Below are positions 9,373 through 19,614 of a DNA stretch of 33,689 nt, in pieces. The DNA is from Streptomyces sp. 150FB (GTDB lineage Bacteria; Actinomycetota; Actinomycetes; Streptomycetales; Streptomycetaceae): positions 6,723,040 to 6,756,728 of the forward strand of contig NZ_JTHL01000001.1 of assembly GCF_000818195.1 (NCBI RefSeq). Reading direction: 5' to 3'. The position numbers and the translations under genes were made by a program. The notes below the pieces were generated by a model that was not told the origin of the DNA, made no database searches, and worked only from the letters and a program-made list of their open reading frames with translations. How positions within the stretch are numbered: the first letter of the stretch is position 1; every line of letters starts with the position of its first letter.

Positions 9373-12300
9373 TGTTCTCTCTCCTCCGGATTCGGTTGTG
9401 CCTGGGCGCTGTTGAGGTCGCTCTGCCGGTCGCTGCCGTCAGCGGTGTCATGAGCGGTGCCATGAGCGGTGTCATGGGTTGCTTCGCGGACGGTGCCGGG
9501 GGCGGCAGCCGCCGGGGAGTCCAGATCCAGGACCATCTGCCGCAGCACCGCCCGCCACAGGTCGAGCAGCCGCCCGACGGTCGACGCTTCGAAGTGCTCG
9601 GCGTCGTACTGGAGCACCGCTTCGAGCCCCTGCCCGACCTGGACGACGTCGAGCATGAGGTCGAACACCGTGGTCGTGGAGCGCAGTTCCTCGACGCTCA
9701 ATTCGACACCCGGCAGGGAGACATCGAGAGGCTGTTCCGGCAGGTACTGGTACAACACCTGGAAGATCGGGTGGTGCCCGGGCGCCCGGCGCGGCCTGAC
9801 CTCCTCCACGATCCGGTCGAAGGGCATCTCCTGGTGCGCGAACGCGTCCAGGCTGGTGTCGCGCACGCGCGCCAGCAGCGTGCGCAGCGACGGCGCCCCG
9901 GTCAGATCGGCGCGCAGCGCCACCGTATTGATCAACGGGCCCACCACACGCCGCAGTTGGGTCCTGGTCCTGCTGGCGACCGGCGTGCCGATCGCGAAGT
10001 CACGCTGACCGCTCAGCTCGGCGAGCACCGTCTGCAACGCGGTCAGCAGCACCATGAACAGCGTCACGCCCTCGCGCCGCGCCAGCTCCGTCAGCGACGC
10101 CGAAAGGCCGTCGTCCAGCCGCTGCCGCAGCACCGCGCTGGTGACGGAGGCGCGGCCCCTCGTACGGGGCCGGTCGACCGGCAGCTCCAGCGTCTTCGGC
10201 AGCGGCTTCAGCGTCCGCCGCCAGAAGGCGAGTTGCGCCTCGGCGCCGGCCGAGGACAGCCAACGCTCCTGCCACGCGGCCACATCGGCGAACTGCACGT
10301 CGAGGGGCGGCAGTCGGGCCTCGCGCTGCTCGGCGAGCGCGGCGTACGCCTCCTGGAAGTCGTCCATCAGGAGGTTCACCGACCAGAAGTCGGCGGCGAC
10401 ATGATGCACCACGAACAACAGCCGGTACTCCCGCTCGGAGAGCCGTACGAGAGTCATCACCGCCAACGGGCCGTTGCCCAGGTCGAAGTTGTGCCGCGCG
10501 TGCCGGTCGGTCAGCTCCCGCAGCCGCGCCTCGCGGCCCTCGGCCGGCAGCTCCCGCAGGTCCACCACCGGCAGATCCACCCGCTGTTCGGACGCGATAC
10601 GCAGGACGGGGACACCGCGGACCTCGGCGAAGGAGCAGCGGAGCACCTCGTGCCGGTCCACCACCGCCTGCCAGGCCAGCCGTACGTCCTCCGGGTCGAG
10701 CCGACCGGTCAGACGGATCGCGCACGGCAGGTTGTACATCGCCTGACCGGGCCACAGCCGCTCCAGGAACCAGAACCGCCGCTGCATGAACGACACGGGC
10801 AGCTCAGCGCCGCCGTCCCGCGCCAGCGCCACCACCGGGCCCCCGGCGGCCGGGCCCTCGCCCCGCCCACCGTCCCCGGCCAGCCCGTCCGCCGCGTCGA
10901 GTCGCCCGATCTCCGCCGCCAGCCGCTCGATCGTGGTGTTCGACAGGAACTCACGGACCGGGATCTCCACGCCGAACGCGTCATGGATGCCGGCGATGGC
11001 GCGCATCGCCAGCAGCGAGTGCCCGCCGAGCTGGAAGAACTCGTCGGTCACCCCGATCTCGTCCCGGCCGAGCAGCTCCTCCCAGATCGCCACGAGCCGC
11101 TTCTCGGTGCCGCTGCGCGCCGCCACCACCTCGCGGCCGTGGGACAACTCCCGTGCGGGCAAAGCCTTCAGGGCGCCGCGCACCAGCTTTCCGTTCGCCG
11201 AAACCGGCAGGCTCTCCACCGCGAAGAACCGCGACGGCACCATGTAGGCGGGCACCGAATCCCGCAGCTTCGCGATCCACTCCGGGGCCCGCGCGCCCGC
11301 CGCCCCGGTGCCGCCCTCAGGGACGAGGTACGCGGTGAGAGTGGTGCCCGAGGGGCCCGGGTCCGCGACGACCGCAGCGTCGCTCACCCCGTCGGCGGTC
11401 CGCAGCGCCGACTCGATCTCGCCCAGCTCGACGCGGAAGCCCCGCACCTTGACCTGGTTGTCGTCGCGTCCGAAGAAGTCGATGACCGCCTGGTCGCCCT
11501 CCCACCGCTGTCTGGCCAGGTCCCCGGTGTCGTACATCCGCTCCCCGGGGCCGCCCCACGGGTCGGGCAGAAACCTCTCCGCCGTCAGGGCGGGGCGCCG
11601 CGCGTACCCCCGGCCGACGCCGGGCCCCGCCACGTACAGCCGTCCGAGGACACCTGGCGGCACCGCGCGCAGCGCCTGGTCCAGGACGTACGCGCGGGTG
11701 TTGGCGAAGGGGGCGCCGATCGGGGCGTTCTCGCCGGGCAGCGAACGCCCTGGGTGGTAGCGGAAGTACGTGCTGTCGACCGTCGCCTCGGTGAGGCCGT
11801 ACGTGTTGAACAGCGCGATGTCCGGTCCCGCGACGGCCTGCACCCCGGCCAGCTCCGAGGAGTAGATGGCGTCGGAGCTGACGGCGATCACCTTGAACGG
11901 GGCGAGCGAGCGCCCCGACGCCTCGGCGTGCCGGCTCAGGGCGCGCAGCACCACGGGCACGAACTCCGCGAAACCCACCTCCTCCGCGGTGACCAGGGAG
12001 AGCAGCGCGCCCGGGTTCACCAGCGTCTCCTTCGGGCAGAGCAGCAGCCGCGCACCCGAGCACAGCGACCTGACCACGTCGGCGGTGAAGACGTCGAAGC
12101 AGAAGTTGGCCATCGCCAGATGCGTCGCGATGTGCCCGTCGCGCAGCCCGAAGGCGCGCTCCCAGCCCCAGTACATGGTCGACAGGCCCCGGTGGGCGAT
12201 CTCCACCCCCTTCGGCCGGCCCGTCGAACCCGAAGTGAAGATCACATAGGCCAGGTCGTCCTCGCGGGTGGCCCGCTCCGGCGCCACGGCCGGGAGCGCG

Positions 12301-14207
12301 GCGAGCCGTCCGGCCTCGACGGGGTCGTCGAGGACGACCATGGGCAGGCCCAGCACGGTCGCGGCCTCCCGCAGCCGCTCGTGCACCACCAGCAGCGAGA
12401 CGGCCGCGTCGGCCGTGATCGAGGCCCAGCGGGCGGGCGGGTTCTCCACGTCGAGCGGTACGAAGGCGCCGCCCGCCTTCCATACGCCGAGCATCGCGGC
12501 CGGCATGTCGGGCGAGCGGTCGAGGAGCACGGCCACCCGGACCTCGGGCCCGACACCGAGCCCGGTGAGGCGGTGCGCGAGCTGGTTGGCCCTGCTGTCC
12601 AGCTCGGCGTACGACAGGCCGGCCGGGCCCATCCGTACCGCCGGGCTCTTCGGACGTACCGCGGCCTGCTCCTCGAAGAGTTCGACGACGGACCGCCGGT
12701 CCCGTACAGGCGGCACCGGCGACACCGGAGAGACCGGAGAGACGGGGGTGCTGACCGCGGCGAACAGCTCGGCCCCCTCGGCGTCGCTGAGCAGCGCCAG
12801 CCGGTCCACCTGCTCGCCGGGCCGCTCCAGCAGCGCGCGCAGACACCGCAGGTAGACGGAGACCAGCGCCCGGACGGTCCGCTCCTCGAACAGCCCGGAG
12901 TCGTACTCGAAGTCGAACCGCACCTCGTCCGGACGCAGCGACACATCGACGGTCAGATCGGACTTGGCGTAGCGCGAACGGCCCGGCCGCACGCGGACGT
13001 CGAGGCCGGGCAGCTCCAACTCGGGAGCGGCGCCGGTGAGGTTGAACATGGTGGCGAACAGCGAGTTCCGCTGCCCGTCCATCGGTACGCCCAGCGAACG
13101 GCACACCGCGCTGAACGGGTAGAGGGAGTGCTCGTAGGAGGTGAACAACTCCTCCTGGATCCTGGCCAGGAGATCGCCGAAGGTCTCACCGCCGGCGGCC
13201 TGGCTCCTGATCGGCAGCACATTGGTGCAGTTCCCCACGATGTCCTCGGTGCCGTCCTCCCAGCGCACGGCGATCGGCGCACCGATCATCAGATCGCTCT
13301 GGTCGGTGATCCGGTGCAGCGCGGCCGCGTAGGCGCTGAGCAGCAGCAGAAAAGGGGTGTGGCCCGGTTTGGCCGCCTCGGCCGCCAGCAGCGCCCGGCA
13401 GGCGTCGTCGAGGACGGCGGTCACATGTCCGGCCCGCCGCCCCGGCTCCGCACCGCGCGCCCGGTCGGCGGGCAGCGCCATGCCGGGCGGCATGTCGCGG
13501 TAGCGCTCCGTCCAGTACGCCTCGGCCTCGGCCCAGGCCGCGTCGCGGGTCTGCTCCTCGTACCACCGCGCGTACGCGCGGTACTGGGGCGCGGGTGGCA
13601 GCGCGGCGCCGTCGCCCGCGCCGTCGTGGGCCGCCGTGTAGAGCAGGGCGATCTCTGCCAGGACGGTGCCCAGGGACGAGCCGTCGATCGCGGCGTGATG
13701 GGTGCCGAGGAACAGGTGGTGTTCGGCGGGGCCCGTCCTGAGCAGGGCGGCGCTGAGCGGCGGCCGGGTCAGGTCGTACGGCTGGGCGGCCCACGCGTCG
13801 AGCCACGGGTCGAGCCGGGCGTCGGACCGGTCGTCGAGCCGGTCGTCGGCCCTCGCGTCGGGTGCCGGTGGGCCGACTGCCTCCGTCAGATCCACCAGCG
13901 GCAGTTCGATGTCCGCCCCGGGAAGGACGATCGCCCGGCTGCCGTCGCCGGCGATGACCGCCCGCAGGCTCTCGTGGCGGGCGACGACGCCGCGCAGGGC
14001 GGCTTCGAGAGCAGGCCTGTCGAGATCGCCGCGGAGGGTGAGCAGGACATGCTCGTTCCAGGTGCGGGAGAACTCGGGGCCCAACTGGCTGGCGAACCAG
14101 ATCTCGCGCTGGCTGTGCGTGAGCGGCAGGTCCACGGGCCGGGCAGCGGCCGGCTCACGCTCACTGTCCCGGGGCTGTTCCTGGCCGGTGGTCGGCATCG
14201 GTCGCAT
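9369..14207 (-). CDS. NRPS, C-A-T-C, predicted to load a basic amino acid (diaminobutyrate-like)
   Basis: A 1612-residue protein. The first condensation domain (about 25-460) has intact HHAAIDG (His170-His171, Asp175). The adenylation domain (about 505-1000) shows A3 [11 protein letters not shown]5 FNTYGLTE and A7 YDTGD. The carrier has GGHSLL with Ser1064. A second condensation domain (about 1130-1560) has HHVAADF (His1268-His1269, Asp1273), where Phe replaces the motif's final Gly. The pocket code read by eye is D-V-A-E-A-S-T-V-D. It resembles the D-V-G-E-x-x-x-I-D pattern I recall for ornithine and polymyxin diaminobutyrate domains, with Glu at the position expected to contact a side-chain amine. 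That fits the EctB gene two genes downstream. The protein ends in an unpaired C domain plus a Thr/Asp/His-rich tail. The ATG at 14207 has GAGAGG six bases upstream. Confidence 0.94.
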   Translation of the reverse strand: MRPMPTTGQEQPRDSEREPAAARPVDLPLTHSQREIWFASQLGPEFSRTWNEHVLLTLRGDLDRPALEAALRGVVARHESLRAVIAGDGSRAIVLPGADIELPLVDLTEAVGPPAPDARADDRLDDRSDARLDPWLDAWAAQPYDLTRPPLSAALLRTGPAEHHLFLGTHHAAIDGSSLGTVLAEIALLYTAAHDGAGDGAALPPAPQYRAYARWYEEQTRDAAWAEAEAYWTERYRDMPPGMALPADRARGAEPGRRAGHVTAVLDDACRALLAAEAAKPGHTPFLLLLSAYAAALHRITDQSDLMIGAPIAVRWEDGTEDIVGNCTNVLPIRSQAAGGETFGDLLARIQEELFTSYEHSLYPFSAVCRSLGVPMDGQRNSLFATMFNLTGAAPELELPGLDVRVRPGRSRYAKSDLTVDVSLRPDEVRFDFEYDSGLFEERTVRALVSVYLRCLRALLERPGEQVDRLALLSDAEGAELFAAVSTPVSPVSPVSPVPPVRDRRSVVELFEEQAAVRPKSPAVRMGPAGLSYAELDSRANQLAHRLTGLGVGPEVRVAVLLDRSPDMPAAMLGVWKAGGAFVPLDVENPPARWASITADAAVSLLVVHERLREAATVLGLPMVVLDDPVEAGRLAALPAVAPERATREDDLAYVIFTSGSTGRPKGVEIAHRGLSTMYWGWERAFGLRDGHIATHLAMANFCFDVFTADVVRSLCSGARLLLCPKETLVNPGALLSLVTAEEVGFAEFVPVVLRALSRHAEASGRSLAPFKVIAVSSDAIYSSELAGVQAVAGPDIALFNTYGLTEATVDSTYFRYHPGRSLPGENAPIGAPFANTRAYVLDQALRAVPPGVLGRLYVAGPGVGRGYARRPALTAERFLPDPWGGPGERMYDTGDLARQRWEGDQAVIDFFGRDDNQVKVRGFRVELGEIESALRTADGVSDAAVVADPGPSGTTLTAYLVPEGGTGAAGARAPEWIAKLRDSVPAYMVPSRFFAVESLPVSANGKLVRGALKALPARELSHGREVVAARSGTEKRLVAIWEELLGRDEIGVTDEFFQLGGHSLLAMRAIAGIHDAFGVEIPVREFLSNTTIERLAAEIGRLDAADGLAGDGGRGEGPAAGGPVVALARDGGAELPVSFMQRRFWFLERLWPGQAMYNLPCAIRLTGRLDPEDVRLAWQAVVDRHEVLRCSFAEVRGVPVLRIASEQRVDLPVVDLRELPAEGREARLRELTDRHARHNFDLGNGPLAVMTLVRLSEREYRLLFVVHHVAADFWSVNLLMDDFQEAYAALAEQREARLPPLDVQFADVAAWQERWLSSAGAEAQLAFWRRTLKPLPKTLELPVDRPRTRGRASVTSAVLRQRLDDGLSASLTELARREGVTLFMVLLTALQTVLAELSGQRDFAIGTPVASRTRTQLRRVVGPLINTVALRADLTGAPSLRTLLARVRDTSLDAFAHQEMPFDRIVEEVRPRRAPGHHPIFQVLYQYLPEQPLDVSLPGVELSVEELRSTTTVFDLMLDVVQVGQGLEAVLQYDAEHFEASTVGRLLDLWRAVLRQMVLDLDSPAAAAPGTVREATHDTAHGTAHDTADGSDRQSDLNSAQAQPNPEEREQ
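9441..9476 (-). repeat. 12-bp tandem repeat near an NRPS C-terminus
   Basis: Three copies of AGCGGTGTCATG (plus-strand form; the middle copy has one substitution) at 9441-9452, 9453-9464 and 9465-9476. They encode the repetitive Ala/His/Asp/Thr tail after the last condensation domain. Confidence 0.85.
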
Positions 14208-14265
14208 GGGTGTCCTCTCTCGTTCGGGCTCTCTCGATCGCCGGCCCCGGGGCCGCCCGGTTCGT

Positions 14266-15746
14266 TCACCAGAGGGTGTGCAGACAGGTGAGCAGCGAGC
14301 GGGCCTCGACGTTCACCCCGGCGCCGAACTCGATGAGGGAGGCGAGCTGGTGGACGCTCAGCCACCGGAAACCCTCGGGCTCCTCCGTCGGGAAGTCCGC
14401 ACCGACCTCGACGATCAGATACCTGTTGTGCGCGTCGAGGAACCGGCCGCCCTCCTCCGACTGCAAGGCGTCGTAGCGCACATCGGAGGCGGGAGCGGCG
14501 AGTATCTGCTCAAGGTAGGCGGGGCGCCGCTCGGGCGGCATGCTCAGATACCGCTGCGGATTGCACTGCACGGTCGGCGCCACCTCCACGATGTCCAGCG
14601 CACCGGCCGTCGGCCTGGCCTGCGCCAGTACGTGCAGCACACCGTCGAAGCGGCGGACGAAGAACGCCGCAAGACCCGACCCGGCAGGCATGAGGAGCGG
14701 CTGCGTCCACGCGGCCACCTCACGGTTCTGCGCGCGGACCGCGACCCCCACCACACTGAAGTGGCCGCCGTCGTCGCGGGATATCAGCTTCTCGTCACAG
14801 CGCCAGCCCGCCACCTCGCGCAACGGCACCCGGCGCTGGTCGAGTTCGTAGCGCGCCTTGCTCTCGGTCAGCCAGCTCAGCGCGTCCGTGGTGGAGTGCA
14901 CCGTCGGTGCCTCGGGAGAGAGCGAGCGCCGCAGCGAGGGCAGGAAACCGGTCTCAAGACCGGGTGTCTCGTGCGCTGCGGTTTCCCGCGCTGTGGTTTC
15001 CTGGGCGGCGGCCTCCGGCGGCGGTGCGAACCGCATGATGGACAGCACCGTGCGCGCGTCCATGTTGACCACATTGTCCATCCGCACCAGCTCCTGGATC
15101 TGCGCCAGCGTCAACCAGCAGAAATCCGGGAGCAGTTCGACGTCCTCGGTGGTCTCCACCACGATGTTGCGGTTGCGCTTGTGCAGGAACTGCCCTGCTC
15201 CGACTGGAGCGAGTCGGCCAGTACGGTGCTGCGCCTCGGCGCCCTGAAGTAGTCCAGGTACGGGATCGCCCGGCCCTTGTGCACACCGCTGTAGTTGGAG
15301 CGGGTGGCCTGCACGGTGGGCGAGAGCTGCACCAAGTTGCTGTTGCCGGGCTCCATCTTGGCCTGCATCAGACAGTGCAGGACCCCGTCGAACTCCTTGA
15401 CCAGGATCCCCAGGATCCCGATCTCCCGCTGCACGATGATCGGTTGGGTCCACTGCTCCACATGCGCGGGCTCCAGGTGGACCCGCAGCCCCTCGATGGT
15501 GAAGAACCGGCCGCTGTGGTGGCCCAGGTTGCCGGTCCCGGGATCGAAGCCCCAGCCGTCCAGTTGGGCGAACGGGACCTGGTCGACGGAGAAGGCGCTC
15601 CCCGCCCGCTGCTCGGCGAGCCAGTCGAGGCACTGCTCCGTGCTCATCAGCCGGCCTTTGGTACTCGCCGACACGGTGAACCTCGGCGCAGTACAGGCGC
15701 CGTCGGGTGCGCCGGTCGACTCCGCGCGTGATCGTGCCTGATACAC
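14266..15746 (-). pseudogene. NDP-hexose 2,3-dehydratase, frameshifted in this sequence
   Basis: About 490 residues in total, the normal length for the EvaA/TylCVI-type family that starts 2-deoxygenation of 4-keto-6-deoxysugars. The two-repeat family pattern is visible: [15 protein letters not shown] and ADSLQSEQG in the first half; [13 protein letters not shown]-type segments, then RFLDAHNRYLIVEV and EPEGFRWLSVHQL in the second. The reading frame changes at 15189-15191. Upstream frame SEQG runs into nonsense and stops at 15111, while [12 protein letters not shown] continues in the neighbouring frame to a stop at 14266. Compared with the [14 protein letters not shown] order I recall for homologues, one or four bases are missing. 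The GTG start at 15746 has GGAGG four bases upstream; ATG 15647 is an alternative. If the shift is real, a 211-residue inactive fragment is made. A sequencing error is equally possible. Confidence 0.85.
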
Positions 15747-15954
15747 GTCGCCTCCAGGGCGAGAGGAGAACCTGAGAACAGCCTGGAGGCTAGGGTCGGG
15801 CGGCCTTCGCGGAAGCGGCTAGCAGAGCGGTTCTGGGCATCCCCACAGTGTTGTCACCCCAGTTACTAGGGCTTCCACCAGCAGACCTCGGCGACCATGG
15901 GGACCGGTCCCGCTGGGCCGGGAATGTGGCGAGCCGAACCGAGGGTGGAGGACC
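15747..15954. promoter_or_regulatory. Divergent intergenic region, probable promoters for both operons
   Basis: A 208-bp gap between the leftward sugar/NRPS operon and the rightward NRPS/transport/PKS operon, so both promoters should lie here. The leftward GTG has GGAGG at about 15751-15755 (reverse strand); the rightward GTG has GGTGGAGG ending three bases before it. A small dyad, AGCC-TGGA-GGCT, lies at 15780-15791 and TAGGGT at 15791-15796 resembles a Streptomyces -10 box, but I could not pair it with a convincing -35. No coding signal was seen. Confidence 0.5.
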
Positions 15955-18900
15955 GTGACCAAGCGAGGCGCCGAGTTCCGCAAACCCGTCTCACACAGCG
16001 ACTGGTGGTGGCTAGCGCACCCGCCGAAGGTGTCCCCGGTCATCCAGGCCGTCGTGGAAGGGTACGGGGACCTCGACCCCGGCGGGCTCGAAGCCGCGCT
16101 CGCCCAAGTGACGGCGGTGTGCCCGGATCTCGCCCTGGTACGGAGGGGACGCCGCTGGCTGACCACCGGCACCCCGCCGCGCGTCCGGGTCGTCGACTGC
16201 GGCGCGGGCGAAGGGAGGGGCAGCGCCGAACGCGGTGTGCCCGACGTACCCGCGCTGCACGACCCGCTGCCCGGTCCGGACGGCGCGCTGTGCGAGGTAC
16301 TGCTGTGCCCCGGTGACGCAGCCGCCGGTGACGCAGCCGCCGGACACGCAGCCGCCGGACACGCCGGTCCGGGCCGCCCGACCGTGCTCGTCTTCCGGGC
16401 CTCGCACGCGGTGATGGACTGGCCGGGCATGACCCTCTGGATCGAGGAGACCTTCCGCGCGCTGCGCGGCGAACAGGTCACCGGAGCCCCGTCGGCGCTC
16501 ACCGAGACCGACGTCTTCGACCGCTTCCCGCCGGTCACCGAAGCCGTACCCGATCCGCCCATCGACCGCGTGTCCCCACTGGAGGCGCCGGCCGTGCCCG
16601 GCGCCCACCGCACCGGCTGGGCCCGCCGTACCGTCGACGGCTACCACCCGGCACTGGCCGCGAAGGCGGCCGTCGCCCTCAGCCGCGCCTACGGGACGGA
16701 CGGCGCACGCTTCTCCATCGCCTTCGACCTGCGGCGGCACGCGCCCGGCGAGCGCACCACCGGGAACCTCTCCCTGGTCGAACTGTTCGACGTGGCGCCC
16801 GGCGAGTCCTGGGAGCCGCTGCACGAACGCGTGCTCACCGTGATGGCTGAGGGCCGCGAGGTCACCCAACGCCTTGAGCCCGGCATGATGCGGCTGCCGC
16901 TGCCGGTGCTGCGGACCATGATCAGGGGGATGGAGCGGATCCCCGCCGAGAAGCGCAGGTACGCGGCGCAGACGGTCATCGCCCATATGGGCCGGCTGCC
17001 CGAAGGCACCCTGCGCGCACCGGACTTCGAGGGCCTGACGCTGTACCCGGCGCCGCTGCTCGGTGCGGTGGGCCCGCCCGACCTCAACCTCGCCGAGGTC
17101 GGCGGCCGTACGGAGATCACCCTCACCTGGCGCGCGGACCCCGGCCTCGCCGAGCGGTCCCACGAACTCCTCGACCGGATCGCCGAACTGCTCTCCCCGG
17201 CCGCCGACCGCGCCCTGTCCGGGGGACCCACCGACCGGCCGCTGCCCGCCGACACCGTCGTCGACCGGTTCAGGGCGCGCGCTGCCGCCGGCCCCGAAGC
17301 GGTCGCGCTGCGCCGGCCCGGGGGCACCATGACCCTCGGCGAACTCGACCACCGCTCCGAGGTCGTCGCCGCGCACCTCGTGGCGCGGGGCATCGGCCGC
17401 GAATCGGTCGTCGCCCTGCTCGCCGACCGCTCCGCCGGTACGGTCGCGGCGCTGTGGGGCGTACTCAAGGCGGGCGCCGCCTACCTGCCGCTGGACCCGC
17501 GCCACCCCGACGCCCGGCTGAAGGGCATCGTCACCGACGCCGGAGCCGCCCGCTGCCTGATCCCGGCCGCGGGCGCCGGACGCGACCTCGCCCCCGACGG
17601 GTGTCCCACCGACATCCTCGACACCCTGCCGTACGACGGGCCCCGGCCCGCTCCCGCCCCCGGCCGGGCCCCGGCGCCCGGTGACCTCGCGTACGTCATC
17701 TACACCTCGGGCTCCACCGGCCGCCCCAAGGGTGTGGAGGTCGAGCACCGGGCCCTGGCCGCGTACACCGACCGGGCCACCGAACACTTCGGGGTGGACG
17801 CGTCGACCGCCTTCGGTGTGATCACCTCGCTCGCCTTCGACCTGTCCAACACCGCGCTGTTCGCCCCTGTCCTGGCGGGCGGCTCGCTGGTGCTGATGCC
17901 CGGCGAGCCCGATCACCTGACACTCCGTCAACTCCTCACGGAGTCCGGGGTGAACACCCTCTCGCTCACTCCCTCGCACCTCGACCTGATCAGCCGCCTC
18001 GAACTGCGCCCCGACGGGCTTCGCACCCTGGTGGTGATCGGCGAACAGCTCACCAGGTCGGCCGCGCTGCGTGCGCGGCGGACGTTCGGCCCCGACTGCC
18101 GGATCCTCAACATGTACGGGCCCACCGAGGCGACCGTCGGCTGCACCCTGCACACCTTCGACCCGGGCCGGGACGGGCAGGCCGCCGTCCCCGTCGGGGT
18201 ACCGATGGCGCACTGCACCGTGCACCTGCTCGACGCCCAGCGCCGGCACGTACCGGCGGGCGAGACCGGCGAGATGTACCTCGGCGGTGTCCAGGTCGCG
18301 CGGGGTTACCGGGGGCGGCCCGATCTGACCGCCGAGCGCTTCGTCCGCCTCGCCGACGGCAGCCGCGTCTACCGGAGCGGCGACCTCGCCCGCCGACTGC
18401 CGGGCGGCGTACTGGAGTTCGCGGGCCGGGCCGACGACCAGGTCAAGGTGATGGGCCACCGCGTCGAGCCCGCCGAGACCGTCCAGGCGCTGGAGACCCA
18501 CCCGGCGGTGCGCACCGCTGCCGTGGTGGCCAGGGCCAGGCCCGGCGGCCACAACTACCTGAGCGCGTACGTGGTGTTGCGGCCGGGAGAGCCGGCCGCC
18601 GACTGGGCCGCGTACCTCACCGAACGGCTGCCCGCCTACTTGGTGCCCGCCGTCACGACCGTCGTGCCGGACCTCCCGTACAACGCCAACGGCAAGGTCG
18701 ACACCGGGGCCCTCGCCGAAGCGACCGAGGCCGAACACACCGAGGCCGAATCAACCGAGGCCGAAGCCGCCGGGCCGGACCCCGGTCACGAGCCCGACGA
18801 CGTGGAACGCTCCGTCGCGAAGATCTGGGCGGACACACTCGGCATCGAGGCCGCACGGCTCGACCCCCGTACCGACTTCCACCAACTCGGTGGCAACTCG

Positions 18901-19077
18901 CTGCTGTTGCTCTCCATGCTCGCCGAGGTGTGCCGCACCGTGGTGGGCGAGGAGAGGGAAAGAGCGTTCATGGCCGAACTCGGCCGGATCGTCCGCGAGC
19001 CGACACTCGACACGGTGAGCACCATCGCCCGGAAGGTCCGCGACGGGGCCACCGGCACCCCGACGCCCCGGACCTGA
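15955..19077 (+). CDS. NRPS, single module with atypical N-terminal condensation-like domain (C*-A-T)
   Basis: A 1040-residue protein. Residues 1 to about 420 form a condensation-superfamily domain in which HHxxxDG is replaced by SHAVMDW (His151, Asp155): the second histidine and the aspartate remain, the first histidine and the glycine do not. The A domain (about 430-915) has A3 [12 protein letters not shown]5 MYGPTEAT, A7 YRSGD, A8 DDQVKVMGHRVEP and A10 NANGKVD. Its by-eye pocket code is D-L-T-S-V-I-M-V-G, which has some likeness to Asn/Asp codes but is not assignable. The carrier has GGNSLL (Ser982) and an unusually long helix segment after it; there is no TE. The protein is a full-length paralogue of the NRPS at 24130-27228. 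GTG 15955 follows a purine-rich GGAGG. It leads the rightward operon. Confidence 0.92.
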   Translation: MTKRGAEFRKPVSHSDWWWLAHPPKVSPVIQAVVEGYGDLDPGGLEAALAQVTAVCPDLALVRRGRRWLTTGTPPRVRVVDCGAGEGRGSAERGVPDVPALHDPLPGPDGALCEVLLCPGDAAAGDAAAGHAAAGHAGPGRPTVLVFRASHAVMDWPGMTLWIEETFRALRGEQVTGAPSALTETDVFDRFPPVTEAVPDPPIDRVSPLEAPAVPGAHRTGWARRTVDGYHPALAAKAAVALSRAYGTDGARFSIAFDLRRHAPGERTTGNLSLVELFDVAPGESWEPLHERVLTVMAEGREVTQRLEPGMMRLPLPVLRTMIRGMERIPAEKRRYAAQTVIAHMGRLPEGTLRAPDFEGLTLYPAPLLGAVGPPDLNLAEVGGRTEITLTWRADPGLAERSHELLDRIAELLSPAADRALSGGPTDRPLPADTVVDRFRARAAAGPEAVALRRPGGTMTLGELDHRSEVVAAHLVARGIGRESVVALLADRSAGTVAALWGVLKAGAAYLPLDPRHPDARLKGIVTDAGAARCLIPAAGAGRDLAPDGCPTDILDTLPYDGPRPAPAPGRAPAPGDLAYVIYTSGSTGRPKGVEVEHRALAAYTDRATEHFGVDASTAFGVITSLAFDLSNTALFAPVLAGGSLVLMPGEPDHLTLRQLLTESGVNTLSLTPSHLDLISRLELRPDGLRTLVVIGEQLTRSAALRARRTFGPDCRILNMYGPTEATVGCTLHTFDPGRDGQAAVPVGVPMAHCTVHLLDAQRRHVPAGETGEMYLGGVQVARGYRGRPDLTAERFVRLADGSRVYRSGDLARRLPGGVLEFAGRADDQVKVMGHRVEPAETVQALETHPAVRTAAVVARARPGGHNYLSAYVVLRPGEPAADWAAYLTERLPAYLVPAVTTVVPDLPYNANGKVDTGALAEATEAEHTEAESTEAEAAGPDPGHEPDDVERSVAKIWADTLGIEAARLDPRTDFHQLGGNSLLLLSMLAEVCRTVVGEERERAFMAELGRIVREPTLDTVSTIARKVRDGATGTPTPRT
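16312..16365 (+). repeat. 15-bp tandem repeat within the condensation-like domain
   Basis: About 3.6 copies of a 15-bp unit (GGTGACGCAGCCGCC or GGACACGCAGCCGCC) at 16312-16326, 16327-16341, 16342-16356 and a partial copy. They encode an Ala/Gly/Asp/His loop just before the SHAVMD motif. The paralogue at 24130 lacks this insertion. Confidence 0.85.
18724..18768 (+). repeat. 15-bp tandem repeat in the A-T linker
   Basis: Three copies of ACCGAGGCCGAANNN at 18724-18738, 18739-18753 and 18754-18768. They encode an acidic Thr-Glu-Ala-Glu linker between the A domain's last motif and the carrier domain. Confidence 0.85.
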
Positions 19078-19119
19078 CGCCCAGGACCCGGCGGGGCGGA
19101 CCGCCGAAAGGAGACACAC

Positions 19120-19614
19120 ATGGCCACCATCTTGACGCTCAGTCCCGGGAGTTCGGCCGGCGAATATGTCCTGGTCGAGGAGAGCGGGCGGTCGTGCGGC
19201 CTGCTCTCGGCCGACCGCGGAGTGCGGACGGGGAAGATGTCCGGCGACTGGGGCAGCGTGGATCTGCACAGCGTGGGACGGCTGCGCCGCAAGGCGGCGT
19301 ACGCCGGGGACGAGGGGTCCCCGCTGATCCGGCTGGAGCCGCCCACGGCGACAGCGCCCGACGGCACCTCGCTGGGCTGGGAACTCCTGCGCCACCGGCG
19401 CGAGTACACCGGCACACTCACCTCGGAAGGCGCCTCCATCGTGATCACCGTCCCGGTCCACGGCCGGACCCCCGCGAGGGCCGCCGTCTGGGGCGACTGG
19501 CCCGAACGCGACCGGCTGACACTCGCCGCGTGCTTCGCCGTCCTGGCCCGGCGCTGCGGCGACAGGACAGTCACGGCCGTGGCCGCCGCCATCGGGTCGA
19601 GCGGCAGCCGGTGA
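19120..19614 (+). CDS. Small protein of unknown function, possibly LURP-one/tubby-like fold
   Basis: A 164-residue soluble protein with no signal peptide or membrane segment. I do not recognise a specific family. It appears rich in beta strands, with a short VEESGRSCG strand turn, a central GDWGSVDLHSVG stretch and a C-terminal hydrophobic helix (LTLAACFAVLARRC). This layout resembles the tubby C-terminal-like/LURP-one (phospholipid scramblase-like) fold found in small Streptomyces proteins, but that is a weak impression. A strong AAAGGAG ribosome-binding site precedes ATG 19120, which lies 42 bases after the NRPS stop. Its stop overlaps the ABC ATPase start (GTGA), so it is translated with the transporter. 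A role in transport or membrane association is possible but unproven. Confidence 0.8.
   Translation: MATILTLSPGSSAGEYVLVEESGRSCGLLSADRGVRTGKMSGDWGSVDLHSVGRLRRKAAYAGDEGSPLIRLEPPTATAPDGTSLGWELLRHRREYTGTLTSEGASIVITVPVHGRTPARAAVWGDWPERDRLTLAACFAVLARRCGDRTVTAVAAAIGSSGSR

Noticed and set aside
9372..14291. A 1639-codon plus-strand ORF opposite the C-A-T-C NRPS
   Set aside because: It mirrors the minus-strand gene in very GC-rich DNA, is rich in Arg/Gly/Gln/His with no domain, and the opposite strand has full NRPS motifs.
15191..15746. Two separate genes (an N-terminal and a C-terminal half of the 2,3-dehydratase)
   Set aside because: The halves join inside a conserved motif with no start signal or ribosome-binding site at the junction, so one frameshifted gene is the simpler reading.
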